A stretch of 62,619 nt of DNA from JALYXS01 sp051003795 (GTDB taxonomy: Bacteria > Acidobacteriota > Terriglobia > Bryobacterales > Bryobacteraceae). Position numbers and translations under genes: made by a program. Positions 26,228 to 35,807 of the stretch are shown here, piece by piece. The stretch's first letter is position 1. The number at the start of each line of letters is the position of its first letter. Below the pieces are notes generated by a model, which was not told where the DNA came from, ran no database searches, and was given only the letters and a program-made list of their open reading frames with translations. The stretch is taken from positions 1-62,619 of the forward strand of contig JBPCKZ010000064.1 in assembly GCA_051003795.1 (NCBI GenBank), written 5' to 3'.

Positions 26228-28813
26228 TCAGAGCGGCAGGCGTGTTTTTTGGAGGAAGGCAGTGTATCGCGGATCGCGCTCCAAGCTTTTTAGTAGCGGG
26301 TCTCCCTTGATTTCGGTGACTCCCGAATCGCGCGCGGTGTAGGCCCGCTCCAACCACTCGAAGGCCCGGTCCATCTGCCCGCGGAACGCATACACCTCCG
26401 CAATCTGATACGGCGCTTCCTGCCGGTGCTTCGCGATCAACTCCGCTAGGTTTGCGTCCGATTCCTTTTCCCGCTTCAGGGCATGGTACGTCAGCGCGAG
26501 CGCACACAAGCGAAAGCCTGAATGCTTCTCCCGCATTGCCTCGGCCAGCGCGTCCGGTAGCATCGATTGCGCCAGGTAGATCTGGGAGAGCACGCAATGC
26601 GCGATCTCCCTTTCCCGGGCAAGCTCAAGGGACTTATTGAGAGCGGAGGTGGCTTCTTCGTATCGCCCGGCATAATAAAAGGCAATCCCGGCGTTCTGGT
26701 AAACGCTGGAGCTTAGCGGATCGATCTGAATGGCGCGGCGGGTGAGCGCAATCGCCTCATCCAGGCGGCCGAGGACCTTGGCCAACGTCGCCGACGTGCC
26801 GATAATTTTGGCGTTCCCCGGCTCCAGCGCGAGCGCCCGTTGGTAGGATGCTTCAGCTCCCGCCCAGTCGAAATCGTGAAACATTTTGATCCGGCCCAGG
26901 GTAGCATGGGCCTCCCCCAGATCCGGATTTAAAACCAACGCGCGCGCGACCGCCTCGCGCGCTTTTCGAAAGCCTTCATTACTGGGAACCCAGTCCGCCA
27001 TGGCTTGACTGGCGCGGGATTCTCCCAAGCCCGCCCATGCCGGGGCATAGCCGGGATCGAGTTGGATCGCCCGCCCGAAGTAGTCAACTGCTTTCTCCAG
27101 GTTCTCTTTATTGCGCCGCGCGAGAAAGTACCGCCCTTGCAAATAGACGTTATAAGCCTCGGCGTTCGTGCTCCTTGCCTGCGGCGCCGCTGTCTTTCCC
27201 GCCAGCAACGTAATTTTAAGCGCCCCCGTGACGGCGCGCGCGATTTCCTCCTGGACGGCGAAGATGTCGGTCAATTCCCGGTCGTAGGTCTCCGACCACA
27301 GGTGAAACCCATCGGCCGCCTTGATCAACTGGACCGTGATCCGCGCCCGGTTGCCCTGCTTGCGCACGCTTCCTTCGAGGATCGCCCCCACATGAAGCTT
27401 CCTGCCGATATCGGAAAAATCCGCCGTCTTGCCCTTAAATTGAAAAGAAGAAGTTCTTCCGGCCACGTGCAAACCCGGCGTCTTGGCCAGCCCGTTCAGC
27501 AACTCCTCGGCCAACCCGTCGGAAAAATACTCCTGGTTCTTTTCGGGACTCATGTCCGCGAACGGCAGCACCGCGATCGAGGGTTGCTCGCGCGTCGAGA
27601 AATCCTTCGCGCCTCGTCCCAACCAGAATGCCCCCGTGATCGTGGCCGCGCCCGCAATCGCCAAAACCGCATACCGCCGGGTAGGACGCGCTCTTAAGTA
27701 GGCCGGGGAGCGAGGCTTCGCTTCGATAGCCACACTGGCAGGTCGCTGCTGTTGGCATGAGGTTAACGCCTCGCGAAACGCCGCGGCGCTCTGCCAGCGC
27801 CGCTCCGGGTCCTTCTCCAACGATCGGGCAACCACATCCGCCAGGGACTGTGAAATCGCGGGACTCACCGTCCGGATCGGCGGCGGCTCCGTCTCGAGGT
27901 GGGCCTTTAGAATGTCGTATTCGGAAACGGAATGAGTGTGTGGAAACGGGACCTGTCCGGCAAGCATGGCATAGAGCGTCACGCCCATGCTGTACAGATC
28001 CGAGCGCGCGTCGAGCGGCAGCCCGCGAATTTGTTCCGGGGACATGTATTCAAGGGTGCCGGGACCTATTCCCGTCTTAGTCAACTGAGCCTCGCCGAGT
28101 ACTTTGGCAATGCCGAAATCGGTCAGCTTCAGAGCCCCATGCTCATCGACCAGCAGGTTGGCCGGCTTGATATCGCGGTGAATAATCCCGAGGCCGGGGT
28201 TGCCCAATTCGTCTAGAAACTGTAAGTTGTGCGCGTGGGCAAGACCTTCGAGCGCCTGAACCGCTAAATCGATGGCTTGTGCGGCAGGCAGGACGCGTTC
28301 CCGCTCAAGCATGGATCGAATACTGGAACCGGGAACATACTCCATGACGAGGAAGTATTCTCCGGCGCCGGCGAAGAACTCGTACACGCGCACGATGCGA
28401 GGATGATCGAGCTGCGACTGAATGTGCGCTTCCCGCCTGAACCTCGCTCGCAGCAGTTCGTTCTGGGCCTCATCGGAATAAGCAAACGGCCGGATGCACT
28501 TGACGACCGCGTCGCGTGGCAAGGTCACGTGCCTCGCGCGATAGACGATCCCCATTCCGCCGTGGGCCAATTCGCCGGTTATGACGTAGTTGCCGATGGC
28601 CCGGCCAATCATGGGGTCGGGGGCGAGATGGCCGCCACGCGATTCGAGCGGCGATCCCGCCTCCCCGTCGGAAGCGAGTAGCGCCTCCACTTTCCTCAAT
28701 AACTCGTCGTCCCCGCCGCAGTTTTCGTGAAGAAACGCAGCCCGCGCGGTTGGAGGATAGTCCACGGCGCGATGGAAGATTTCTTTCACCTGCCGCCAAC
28801 GCTCCGGGGTCAT
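26228..28813 (-). CDS. Membrane serine/threonine protein kinase with TPR sensor region
   Basis: 861 residues. Residues 75-350 form a PknB-type kinase domain: Gly-rich loop AHGGMG, K105, HRDIKPANL (212-220), DFG at 232-234 and APE-equivalent MSPEQ. One membrane helix (about 381-399) separates it from an exported part. This starts with a domain seen in adenylate-cyclase-like TPR proteins (PSIAVLPFADMSPEKNQEYF, about 411-540) and continues into at least eight TPR-like repeats (about 545-830; for example AIQLDPGYAPAWAGLGE). The start overlaps the ECF sigma gene by 4 bases, so both are one operon. Signals sensed outside may control the sigma factor by phosphorylation; that link is inferred. Confidence 0.92.
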   Translation of the reverse strand: MTPERWRQVKEIFHRAVDYPPTARAAFLHENCGGDDELLRKVEALLASDGEAGSPLESRGGHLAPDPMIGRAIGNYVITGELAHGGMGIVYRARHVTLPRDAVVKCIRPFAYSDEAQNELLRARFRREAHIQSQLDHPRIVRVYEFFAGAGEYFLVMEYVPGSSIRSMLERERVLPAAQAIDLAVQALEGLAHAHNLQFLDELGNPGLGIIHRDIKPANLLVDEHGALKLTDFGIAKVLGEAQLTKTGIGPGTLEYMSPEQIRGLPLDARSDLYSMGVTLYAMLAGQVPFPHTHSVSEYDILKAHLETEPPPIRTVSPAISQSLADVVARSLEKDPERRWQSAAAFREALTSCQQQRPASVAIEAKPRSPAYLRARPTRRYAVLAIAGAATITGAFWLGRGAKDFSTREQPSIAVLPFADMSPEKNQEYFSDGLAEELLNGLAKTPGLHVAGRTSSFQFKGKTADFSDIGRKLHVGAILEGSVRKQGNRARITVQLIKAADGFHLWSETYDRELTDIFAVQEEIARAVTGALKITLLAGKTAAPQARSTNAEAYNVYLQGRYFLARRNKENLEKAVDYFGRAIQLDPGYAPAWAGLGESRASQAMADWVPSNEGFRKAREAVARALVLNPDLGEAHATLGRIKMFHDFDWAGAEASYQRALALEPGNAKIIGTSATLAKVLGRLDEAIALTRRAIQIDPLSSSVYQNAGIAFYYAGRYEEATSALNKSLELAREREIAHCVLSQIYLAQSMLPDALAEAMREKHSGFRLCALALTYHALKREKESDANLAELIAKHRQEAPYQIAEVYAFRGQMDRAFEWLERAYTARDSGVTEIKGDPLLKSLERDPRYTAFLQKTRLPL

Positions 28814-29385
28814 CCGGATCTAGCGGCCAGCTCCAGTTGAAGCCACGCCTTGGCCAATCTCCACTCGCGCTTCACCGTTCGAGGCGAGATCCCCATCACT
28901 TCCGCGGTTTCATCCACATTCAAGCCTGCAAAGAAGCGGAGTTCCACGACGCGCCCCTGCTCGGGATCCATTTCGCTCAACCGCGCGAGGACCTCATCCA
29001 ATGCGACCACGTCCTCGATCCGGTCGTCGCCGATGAGGAGTTCCGCGTCGAGGTCCACTTTTCGCGCTGCTTCGCCGCCTCGCTTCCCGGCACGGCGCTG
29101 GCGCGCATAGTCGAGCAGGACCCGCCGCATCGTCTTAGCGGCAATCGCGAAAAAGTGCGCGCGATTCTGCCATTCGATGTCCTGTTCACCGGCGAGGCGC
29201 ATATACGCTTCATGGACCACCGCCGTGGCCTGAAGCGTGTGGCCCGAACGCTCCCGCGCCATCTGAGAGCCGGCAATGCGACGCAATTCGGCGTATATAA
29301 GCGGCACGAGCTGGTCGGCAACACCCTGATTGCCCGCGCGGAGTTGGACCAGTAGCCGCGTAACATCGTCACCGGCTTCGGGCAT
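28810..29385 (-). CDS. ECF sigma factor of the kinase-linked acidobacterial/planctomycete type
   Basis: 191 residues with sigma region 2 (LIYAELRRIAGSQM, VVHEAYMRLAG, RAHFFAIAAKTMRRVLLDYA) and region 4 (LDEVLARLSEMDPEQGRVVEL then ETAEVMGISPRTVKREW). An AGGAGG ribosome-binding site lies 6 bases before the ATG. This subgroup (TIGR02999-like) is often encoded beside Ser/Thr kinases. The downstream kinase overlaps it (ATGA). Its 5' end and leader were duplicated and survive as a fragment 1.5 kb upstream (30817-30944). Confidence 0.9.
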   Translation of the reverse strand: MPEAGDDVTRLLVQLRAGNQGVADQLVPLIYAELRRIAGSQMARERSGHTLQATAVVHEAYMRLAGEQDIEWQNRAHFFAIAAKTMRRVLLDYARQRRAGKRGGEAARKVDLDAELLIGDDRIEDVVALDEVLARLSEMDPEQGRVVELRFFAGLNVDETAEVMGISPRTVKREWRLAKAWLQLELAARSG

Positions 29386-29408
29386 CGTCCCTCCTGTTGG
29401 TTGATTCT
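29282..29408. repeat. 127-bp segment duplicated at 30817-30944
   Basis: This segment contains the first ~35 codons and leader of the ECF sigma gene. It matches 30817-30944 at roughly 90 percent by eye, in the same orientation. The two copies flank the secreted lipase-like gene. Confidence 0.8.
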
Positions 29409-29486
29409 ATCTCAAGGTAAGGCAAGCGCCATGGTCCGCGAGAGGACTGCGGTGGCACCGGTGGTAGAATCGACGACGGCCAACCT

Positions 29487-30728
29487 ATGTTGATTCCTCA
29501 TCGATCCCTTTACGCACGCCTTCCGTCGACGGCCCTACTGGCACTGTGCATTTGCGGCTTGGTGTTAGGGGAGAAACCCGAATCGCCTGATCAGCCGGGC
29601 CTACTGCCCAAATTCTATGACGTACCAGATGGCAGTGTGCCTGGAGAGCCCGGTTCGATTATCGGGCTTCAAGGAGTCGACGCACCCGAGGGAGCACGCG
29701 CGTGGCGCGTGATTTATCGCTCGCAGACGGCGGCTGGTAACAGCGTTGCGGTATCCGGTCTTATCGTCATGCCCGAATGGGCGTCGCATCGCGCCGATCT
29801 TCCCGTGGTGAGCTGGGCGCACGGCACCGTCGGCACCGCCCGGTATTGCGCGCCGTCTAACGTGCCCAACCCGGTCAGTGATTTCGTTGGCTATCCCTCT
29901 TTCGAGAGCGACGTTCCGAATGACTATGGAATCCCAGGCCTGTCGGGCTTTCTCAAGGCTGGATACGTCGTTGTGGCGACGGATTACCAGGGCTTGGGCG
30001 CCGGACAACAACACCAATACGTCGTTGGCCTCAGCCAAGCCCGGAACGTGCTGGATATTGTGAGAGCAGCCCGCCGCGTGACGCCGGCGGGTAAGAGGGT
30101 CGCGATCATGGGATGGTCGCAAGGCGGCCTGGCAGCTCTGACGGCAGGTGAAAACACCTACTATGCGCCTGAGCTCCAAGTTGTGGGGATAGCCGCCCTG
30201 GCGCCTGCCAATCCAGCGTCCTTTCTGATTCCCGCGATCTCCAGCCAATCGACCGGAGGCCCCAGGACGGCGCGCACCATTCTTCTGGCCCGCGGTTACA
30301 CGTGGGCCTACTCCGACCTAAAAATAACCGACTTCTTGAACACCACCGGAGTCCAAGCGGCAGACGCCGCTACCCGGCAATGCGTTCAGCAGCTTTCCAT
30401 TACCGGGGACACGGCAGGAGGCCTTCCGGCTCTTCTAAAAGCGAATTCCAACCCGGCTGCCTGGGCGGCTCGATTCCTCGAAAACGCGCCCGGAAAACAC
30501 GCTTCCCTCGCGCCAGTACTCGTGATGCAGGGGACCGCCGACGCCACCATTCCTCTAGCGTCTACGGACCTTTACGTAAGCGACGCATGTCAATTCCACA
30601 CACCGATTTCCTACAAGAAGTATCCTGGCCTGGACCATCGCCCCCTTTTGCCCGCTGCGCAAGCCGATTTCACAGCGTGGATCGCCGACCGGTTCGCCAA
30701 AGTCCGCGCGCCGTCCACCTGCCCATAG
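29487..30728 (+). CDS. Secreted alpha/beta hydrolase, secretory-lipase type
   Basis: 413 residues. A signal peptide covers about residues 1-28 (LPSTALLALCICGLVLG). The nucleophile elbow is GWSQGG, an oxyanion-type HG stretch appears earlier as SWAHGTVG, and the remaining triad candidates are the Asp in MQGTADATI and the His in YPGLDH. Two Cys pairs may form disulfides outside the cell. The pattern fits the LIP secretory lipase family, which hydrolyses lipids or esters; substrate unknown. It is divergent from the sigma-kinase operon, 101 bases from the sigma start. Confidence 0.85.
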   Translation: MLIPHRSLYARLPSTALLALCICGLVLGEKPESPDQPGLLPKFYDVPDGSVPGEPGSIIGLQGVDAPEGARAWRVIYRSQTAAGNSVAVSGLIVMPEWASHRADLPVVSWAHGTVGTARYCAPSNVPNPVSDFVGYPSFESDVPNDYGIPGLSGFLKAGYVVVATDYQGLGAGQQHQYVVGLSQARNVLDIVRAARRVTPAGKRVAIMGWSQGGLAALTAGENTYYAPELQVVGIAALAPANPASFLIPAISSQSTGGPRTARTILLARGYTWAYSDLKITDFLNTTGVQAADAATRQCVQQLSITGDTAGGLPALLKANSNPAAWAARFLENAPGKHASLAPVLVMQGTADATIPLASTDLYVSDACQFHTPISYKKYPGLDHRPLLPAAQADFTAWIADRFAKVRAPSTCP

Positions 30729-30816
30729 CCCGGAAGAAACGATTCTTAACCCATGCTGCGGGCCTTGCTTTTCTCATCGCCGATCGGATGGCAGTGGCTC
30801 AGTTTGGAGCCGCCAG

Positions 30817-30944
30817 CGCAATTCGGCGTATATATGCGGGACAAGCCGGTCGGCAACACCCTGATTGCCCGCTCGGAGTTTGGACCGGTAGCCGCGTAAC
30901 TTTGTCACCGGCTTCGGGCATCGCCCCTCCTGTTGGTTGATTCT
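30817..30944 (-). pseudogene. Fragment of a duplicated ECF sigma factor gene (start only)
   Basis: The ribosome-binding site (AGGAGG), the ATG at 30921 and the first codons (MPEAGDKVTRL) of the ECF sigma gene at 28810-29385 are repeated here. A one-base insertion (GAGTTTGG against GAGTTGG) shifts the frame, and similarity stops at 30817 inside region 2, so no sigma factor can be made. It could still carry a copy of the promoter. Its position on the far side of the hydrolase suggests local duplication or insertion of the hydrolase gene into a duplicated locus. Confidence 0.8.
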
Positions 30945-31068
30945 TCGGAAGACTTAGAAAGCGCTGAACGTCCGTCCCGGCGGCCCCATTTTTGTGAACG
31001 TCGCGCATACAAGGGTGAAGCCGCTAAGTCATCCAGCTGGCGGATCACAACCAAAAGGAGAAACTCAA

Positions 31069-32265
31069 ATGAACCGAATCGATCACCTTCTTGAAAGCCT
31101 CGCCAGCACAGCGCAAAAAACGGCTTTGCTGGCCACTGTCTTCGCCTCCTTCACGCTCGGAAGCGGAAACCTCTTCGCAGCGGAAATCTGCTATGGCGGA
31201 TCTATCGTCAAGAACTCCAGCGGCGCTTTCATCGGTTGCGCGTTTAGCAGTTGGGGGACCGCGGAACAGCAGATGTGTAACGGCGCGACGGTCTTCGCCG
31301 GACCAGACGCAAACAACTGCCACATTTGCGTCATACCGCCTTACGATCAACAAGTAGCCAAAGACGATTTCACCGGCCTGACGCTCACGCCCGTGGGAGG
31401 CGGCGCGTCAAACCCACCCACCGACTTCAAGTGCCTGAAGTGCACGCCGCCTCCCGCTGGACTCACAGCTTGGTGGACGCTCGATGAGACGAATGGAACT
31501 GTCCACGATTTCACGGGACAGCTGCCCATGGATGGCTCCCGCTTCGGCGGGGCAACTACTGTAGCAGGTGAAGTTGGAAACGCCACTCAGTTCAACGGCG
31601 TGAATCAATACATTGAAATCCCGAACGACCCTCAACTGAATGTCGGGCCGGGGGCCGCGGATGGCTCAGGCGATTTCTCGATCGACGCCTGGTTGAAAAT
31701 CGATGCGGCGGCTAATGCCTCCGGCGTCCGCGTAATAGCGGAAAAGCGAACTTTCAGCGCTCCCAGCCATTACAAAGGTTACAGCTTCTATCTCTATAAC
31801 CGGTACCTCGGATTCCAATTGGCCGATGACGGAACGGCGCCTGGCTATGCGAACTTTGGCGCTCCGGCGCTGGTGGTACCAGCCGATGGGCAGTGGCACT
31901 TTGTTGCCGTCAGCGTATCGCGTACGAGTGGAGTTGGCGTTCGATTCACTCTGGACAACCAACCCATGATAATCGTGAACTCGGTCGCCGGCACTGGCAG
32001 CCTGTCGAATTCGATTCCTTTTCGGATTGGGATGCGAACCATCGACAAAGGGGGCGTATTCAACGGGTCTATCGATGAAGTGGAGTTTTTCCACCGCGCC
32101 GTGAACTCGAGTGAGTGGCAGTCGATCTACTCGGCCAAATGCTACGGCAAATGCCGGAATACGGCGACGCAACAGGGATATCTACCGCAGGGTTGCAGTT
32201 ACACGGTGTACAGTACCGAGGGGAATTATGTTCGATGGGCGCCGTGCAATGTTTCCCCACTATAG
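31069..32265 (+). CDS. Secreted LamG-domain (concanavalin-like) protein
   Basis: 398 residues from the ATG at 31069, chosen because AGGAG lies 8 bases upstream; an upstream in-frame start at 30994 has none. A long signal sequence (about 1-40, ending LFAAE) precedes a Cys-rich module (CYGGS, CAFSS, CNGA, CHICVIPP, CLKCTPP) and then a LamG-like jelly-roll domain (about 150-370: AWWTLDE, FSIDAWLKI, WHFVAVSVSR, NGSIDEVEFFHRA). Such domains bind sugars or proteins outside the cell. The Cys-rich part could be disulfide-bonded. A clear terminator follows. Confidence 0.8.
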   Translation: MNRIDHLLESLASTAQKTALLATVFASFTLGSGNLFAAEICYGGSIVKNSSGAFIGCAFSSWGTAEQQMCNGATVFAGPDANNCHICVIPPYDQQVAKDDFTGLTLTPVGGGASNPPTDFKCLKCTPPPAGLTAWWTLDETNGTVHDFTGQLPMDGSRFGGATTVAGEVGNATQFNGVNQYIEIPNDPQLNVGPGAADGSGDFSIDAWLKIDAAANASGVRVIAEKRTFSAPSHYKGYSFYLYNRYLGFQLADDGTAPGYANFGAPALVVPADGQWHFVAVSVSRTSGVGVRFTLDNQPMIIVNSVAGTGSLSNSIPFRIGMRTIDKGGVFNGSIDEVEFFHRAVNSSEWQSIYSAKCYGKCRNTATQQGYLPQGCSYTVYSTEGNYVRWAPCNVSPL

Positions 32266-32294
32266 GGCGCGCGGCTGAACCGCTAACCATCGAA

Positions 32295-32331
32295 CCCGGC
32301 AGGCAGCTTCCAACTGCTTGCCGGGCTTTTT
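32295..32331 (+). terminator. Rho-independent terminator after the LamG gene
   Basis: CCCGGCA...CAG pairs with CTG...TGCCGGG around the loop cttccaa, followed by CTTTTT. It lies 30 bases after the LamG stop and just ahead of the convergent GMC oxidoreductase gene. Confidence 0.75.
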
Positions 32332-32344
32332 CCGTTACCGCGCG

Positions 32345-34102
32345 CTAAACTTTTTTCCCCTTCGCCTGCTCGATCAAATGATCGCAGCCCCTTGCGCTGA
32401 GCGCCATCATCGTGAGCGTCGGATGCTTGTCGCCCGTCGAGGGAAACGCATTCCCGCCGAACACATATAGATTCGCGATATCGTGCGTCCGGCAAAACGA
32501 ATTCAACACGCCGTCTTTCGGATTGGCGCTCATCCGCGCCGTCCCCACCTCGTGAATGGATCCGCCCAAGCTATCCCGCCGCGCCGCGTTCGCCCGTGGC
32601 GTTCCTTCGCGCGCGGCCCCGGCGCCCACGCTCGAACGGCCCGCGTCGGGCGATTCCGGTCCGCCCGGGAATCCTCTCGGGCCGCCGCGTCCGAAGCCCT
32701 CCATCTTCTCCCCGCCGGCCTTTTTGAAAAGCTCCTCGGCTTTTTGCTGAAAGTCCTCGATGATTTTCCGGTCGTTATCGCCGTGGGTCAAGTGAATCTT
32801 GAGCACCGGGATGTCCCAGTGATCCTTCACCTCGGGATCGATCTCGACGAAATTTTCTTTTTGCGCCAGCATCTCGCCGCCGGCAATCCACACGCGTGCC
32901 TGGGCCACGTAGCGGCTCTTCACTTCCTTCTTCCAATCGGAGCCGTAGCCGGGAAGATACGCGGCGTACTGCGGGAACTCGGACTGGCCGCCGGTAGCGT
33001 TCATTGCGTATCCGCGGATAAATTCCTTGCGAGCCGACTTCTTGTCGAAATTCTGGAAATTCGGAATCGTGATGCCGGCGGCCTTGCCATCGTCGAGGCG
33101 GCTGGCACCGCCTTTCAACCGGGGAAGAAATCCGTTCACGCCGCCCCCGCCCACCTGATCCATCATGTATTGGCCAAGCGTGCCGCTCGAATTCCCGAGC
33201 CCGCTCTTATGCGAGAGCAACATCAGGCGCGTGTTTTCGAGCGTGGATGCGGCGAGGACAACGTATTTCGCGTCCACGTCGACCGGCTTCATCGTGTACC
33301 GCTCGATGTAGGTCACGCCGCGCGCGCGATTTTCCTGGTCCATGCGCACGCGAGCCACCACGCTATCCGTCAGCACCTCCAAATTGCGCGTCTTGAGCGC
33401 GGGCGGCAGCGTCACGGCGACGGTGTTGAACATCGCGCCCACGTCGCAGCCGTTCATGCAATTCCCGCAGTAATGGCACGGCGGCCGGTTATTGTGCATC
33501 CGGGTTAATTGCGCCAGCCGGCGATGCGTGGTCCGGTAACCGAGACTCCGGGCCGCCGCCGTGAAAATGGTTTCCGCGCAATTCAACGGCATCGTAGGCA
33601 GAAAAACGCCATCGGGAAATTGGGGCAGCCCTTCCATCGATCCGCTCACTCCGATGAAATCTTCGACGCGGTCGTAATACGGCTTCATGTCGGCGTAACT
33701 AACCGCCCAATCCAAGCCGTAACCGTCGCGCGAAGCCGCTTTGAACTCGTAATCGGCCATGCGGTCGCTGGCGCGCGCCCAATGCATGGTGCGGCCGCCG
33801 AGGCAGCGCGATCGCGTCCACCGATAGGTCGTTTCCGGCGACGTCGTGTACGGATTCTCGACGCTATCGAGCATGATGCGATAGTTGCGCTCGCTTCCCG
33901 TGTAGCGGCGCAGCGAGCCGGGCTTCCCCATGCCGCGGTAATCCATTTGATAGAGGAACGTGTGATGAAAATCCTTGGCGGGGTCGATGTTGCCGCCCGC
34001 TTCGAGCATCAGGACTTTCATTCCGGCCTGCGAGAGCTGCATGGCGGCCCAGCCGCCGCACGCTCCCGATCCGACTACGATCGCGTCATATATCTTTGCC
34101 AT
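32345..34102 (-). CDS. GMC-family FAD-dependent oxidoreductase
   Basis: 585 residues from the ATG at 34102 (MAKIYDAIVVGSGACGGWAA), with GAGGT 7 bases upstream; the frame extends upstream as non-coding sequence. The dinucleotide-binding motif GSGACGG (residues 11-17) is followed by LMLEAGG. The substrate half ends with GTARM and NPTLTMMALSARG equivalents (GSIHEVGTARM; HPTLTMMALSARG), carrying the conserved His region. Cys clusters (CHYCGNCMNGC, about 219-229) are typical of the gluconate 2-dehydrogenase large-subunit type. It has no signal peptide and is probably carried out by its Tat-tagged partner encoded just upstream. Substrate unknown, probably a sugar or sugar acid. Confidence 0.9.
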   Translation of the reverse strand: MAKIYDAIVVGSGACGGWAAMQLSQAGMKVLMLEAGGNIDPAKDFHHTFLYQMDYRGMGKPGSLRRYTGSERNYRIMLDSVENPYTTSPETTYRWTRSRCLGGRTMHWARASDRMADYEFKAASRDGYGLDWAVSYADMKPYYDRVEDFIGVSGSMEGLPQFPDGVFLPTMPLNCAETIFTAAARSLGYRTTHRRLAQLTRMHNNRPPCHYCGNCMNGCDVGAMFNTVAVTLPPALKTRNLEVLTDSVVARVRMDQENRARGVTYIERYTMKPVDVDAKYVVLAASTLENTRLMLLSHKSGLGNSSGTLGQYMMDQVGGGGVNGFLPRLKGGASRLDDGKAAGITIPNFQNFDKKSARKEFIRGYAMNATGGQSEFPQYAAYLPGYGSDWKKEVKSRYVAQARVWIAGGEMLAQKENFVEIDPEVKDHWDIPVLKIHLTHGDNDRKIIEDFQQKAEELFKKAGGEKMEGFGRGGPRGFPGGPESPDAGRSSVGAGAAREGTPRANAARRDSLGGSIHEVGTARMSANPKDGVLNSFCRTHDIANLYVFGGNAFPSTGDKHPTLTMMALSARGCDHLIEQAKGKKV

Positions 34103-34125
34103 TTGGAAACCTCGCTCACCACGCT

Positions 34126-34716
34126 CTAAACGACGCGATGCTCGGGATGGTTGCAGGGCGGGAAGCTTGCGTTGTACGTGTTTCCCTTGTAATCGAGCGT
34201 ATCGATCGTCCCGGCGCGCGAAGTATAAAACGCGAAGGTGTTCTGCTGCTTGATCAGCCGATAGGCGGCGTAAGCGGGATGCTTGGCCGTGCGGTCGCGC
34301 TCCGGTTTCGACATGGCTTCCACCAAAGCCGCGCGTCCCCGCGCGTCCGCCGCATGGAACCCGGCTTCTTTCAAGGCGGACAGGGCGTTGCGCCACTGCT
34401 TCCGCATTTCGGGCACTTCGCCGGCGGCTTGCAGCACGAAGTCGATGTAATGCGCGCAATATGCTTCGCGGGCGCCCGGCGTATCGTCGGTGGGTATGAG
34501 GATTTCGGTGAACGATTGCAATACCGCGAAATCTTCCGGCTCGAAAAACTTCGGCGTGTAATTTTGCAGCAGAGGGGGTTGCGGGGGAGCGGCGGACCCG
34601 GCGGCGTGCGTGTGCGTCTGAGCGGCCCGAAGCCAAGTCGTAAAAAATTCGGATGCGCCCGGCAGCGCTCCCGCGCGGACTGCGAGATCTAGAAGATCGC
34701 GGCGAGTGATTGGCAT
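34126..34716 (-). CDS. Gluconate 2-dehydrogenase subunit 3-like protein (Tat-exported)
   Basis: 196 residues. The N-terminus TRRDLLDLAVRAGALPGASE carries the Tat twin-Arg signal. The family core is FFEPEDFAVLQSFTEILIPT, then REAYCAHYIDFVL. These small subunits are needed to export and assemble the FAD subunit, here encoded 23 bases downstream. A His/Pro-rich linker (THTHAAGSAAPPQPP) separates the signal from the domain. Confidence 0.88.
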   Translation of the reverse strand: MPITRRDLLDLAVRAGALPGASEFFTTWLRAAQTHTHAAGSAAPPQPPLLQNYTPKFFEPEDFAVLQSFTEILIPTDDTPGAREAYCAHYIDFVLQAAGEVPEMRKQWRNALSALKEAGFHAADARGRAALVEAMSKPERDRTAKHPAYAAYRLIKQQNTFAFYTSRAGTIDTLDYKGNTYNASFPPCNHPEHRVV

Positions 34717-34740
34717 TTACCTATATCCTATCGCCGCAGC

Positions 34741-35781
34741 CTAAAAACCCAGGTGTTCCCGGGCGTAGGCAATGCATTGCAGATTGTAATCGTCCTCGGC
34801 TTTCACCTGCTCCGAAGGGCTCAGGCCAGTAATCTTCGGCAGCGGCGTCTTCGGCGGATTCTTACGAACGAGTTCCAGCGTTTTCGCAAGATCGCGCGCG
34901 GGCATCGGGCTGTAGGAATCGTCGAAGGTCGCCCAGTACTTGTCCGTGAATACGGGAATCTTCAGCGGGTCGCGCGTGATCATCTCGAGGCAGAAAAGCA
35001 TATTCGGATCTTTCGCGCGCAGATCGTCAACCGTTTTCTTCAGATCGATCGCGCCCTCGCCAAAAACAACCTCGGAAAGCAAGAATCCATCGGCGTAGTT
35101 TTGGACGCCCATATCCTTTATGTGGCAGAAGATCGCATATGGAGAAAGCAGCCGGAAAGTTTCATCGGGCGTCTCGCAGAGAGAAATATTATTGCCGAAA
35201 TCGTAAGCGACGCCCACCCATTCGCTGCCCACGCGCTTCATCCATGCGGCCTGTTCGGCCGCGCGCCAGCCTTTATGATTCTCAATGGCTAGTTTCATGC
35301 GGTGCTTTCGCAAAACGGGTTCGGCCACGGCGATGGATCGCTGGGCTTGCTCGAAATTCGCCTTGAACGCCTCGAGCGAATCGAATTGCTCATAGCGCCG
35401 GCCCGTCATGGCGGCATGCATCGCGATCGCGCCGCATTCCTTGGAAGCTTGTACGGCTGAATCGAAAGCCGCCACGTCGCCTGGACCCTTGGGAAGAGGC
35501 GCGTTCAGGACAAGCAGCATCCGGTACGCTTCCACCTGTTGGCGCAGCTTCTTTACGCCGTCCGCGTCCTTTGGCAGGAAGGTCTCGACTCCTCCGAGGC
35601 CCAATTCGTGGCAGTGCTCCACGATATCGAATGGTTTACCGGCCGCGCGGGCAGCCCGCATTCTCTGGCTGAAAGCCGTCGGCGCGCCGCCCAGACGAGG
35701 TCTTCCTTGTATTCCGGCGTTGGCTGGATTTCGCGAGAGAACGGCCGCCGCTGCCGCAAGCATTTGTCTGCGGGTGATCAT
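34741..35781 (-). CDS. Sugar phosphate isomerase/epimerase-type TIM-barrel protein
   Basis: 346 residues. The N-terminus TRRQMLAAAAAVLSRNPANA is a probable Tat signal. The barrel (AP endonuclease 2/xylose isomerase-like fold) shows GLGGVETFLP, MKLAIENHKGWR, EWVGVAYDFGNN, AIFCHIKDM and LFCLEMITRDP, carrying the usual Glu, His, Asp metal ligands. It is on the same strand and just upstream of the GMC module, so it may act on the same sugar in the periplasm. Specific reaction unknown. Confidence 0.82.
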   Translation of the reverse strand: MITRRQMLAAAAAVLSRNPANAGIQGRPRLGGAPTAFSQRMRAARAAGKPFDIVEHCHELGLGGVETFLPKDADGVKKLRQQVEAYRMLLVLNAPLPKGPGDVAAFDSAVQASKECGAIAMHAAMTGRRYEQFDSLEAFKANFEQAQRSIAVAEPVLRKHRMKLAIENHKGWRAAEQAAWMKRVGSEWVGVAYDFGNNISLCETPDETFRLLSPYAIFCHIKDMGVQNYADGFLLSEVVFGEGAIDLKKTVDDLRAKDPNMLFCLEMITRDPLKIPVFTDKYWATFDDSYSPMPARDLAKTLELVRKNPPKTPLPKITGLSPSEQVKAEDDYNLQCIAYAREHLGF

Positions 35782-35807
35782 GGGTAGAAGTTTAGCGCGG
35801 TACTGGC

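Noticed and set aside
32483..33508. 341-codon plus-strand frame in the first GMC gene
   Set aside because: Antisense to a complete FAD oxidoreductase; composition is a shadow.
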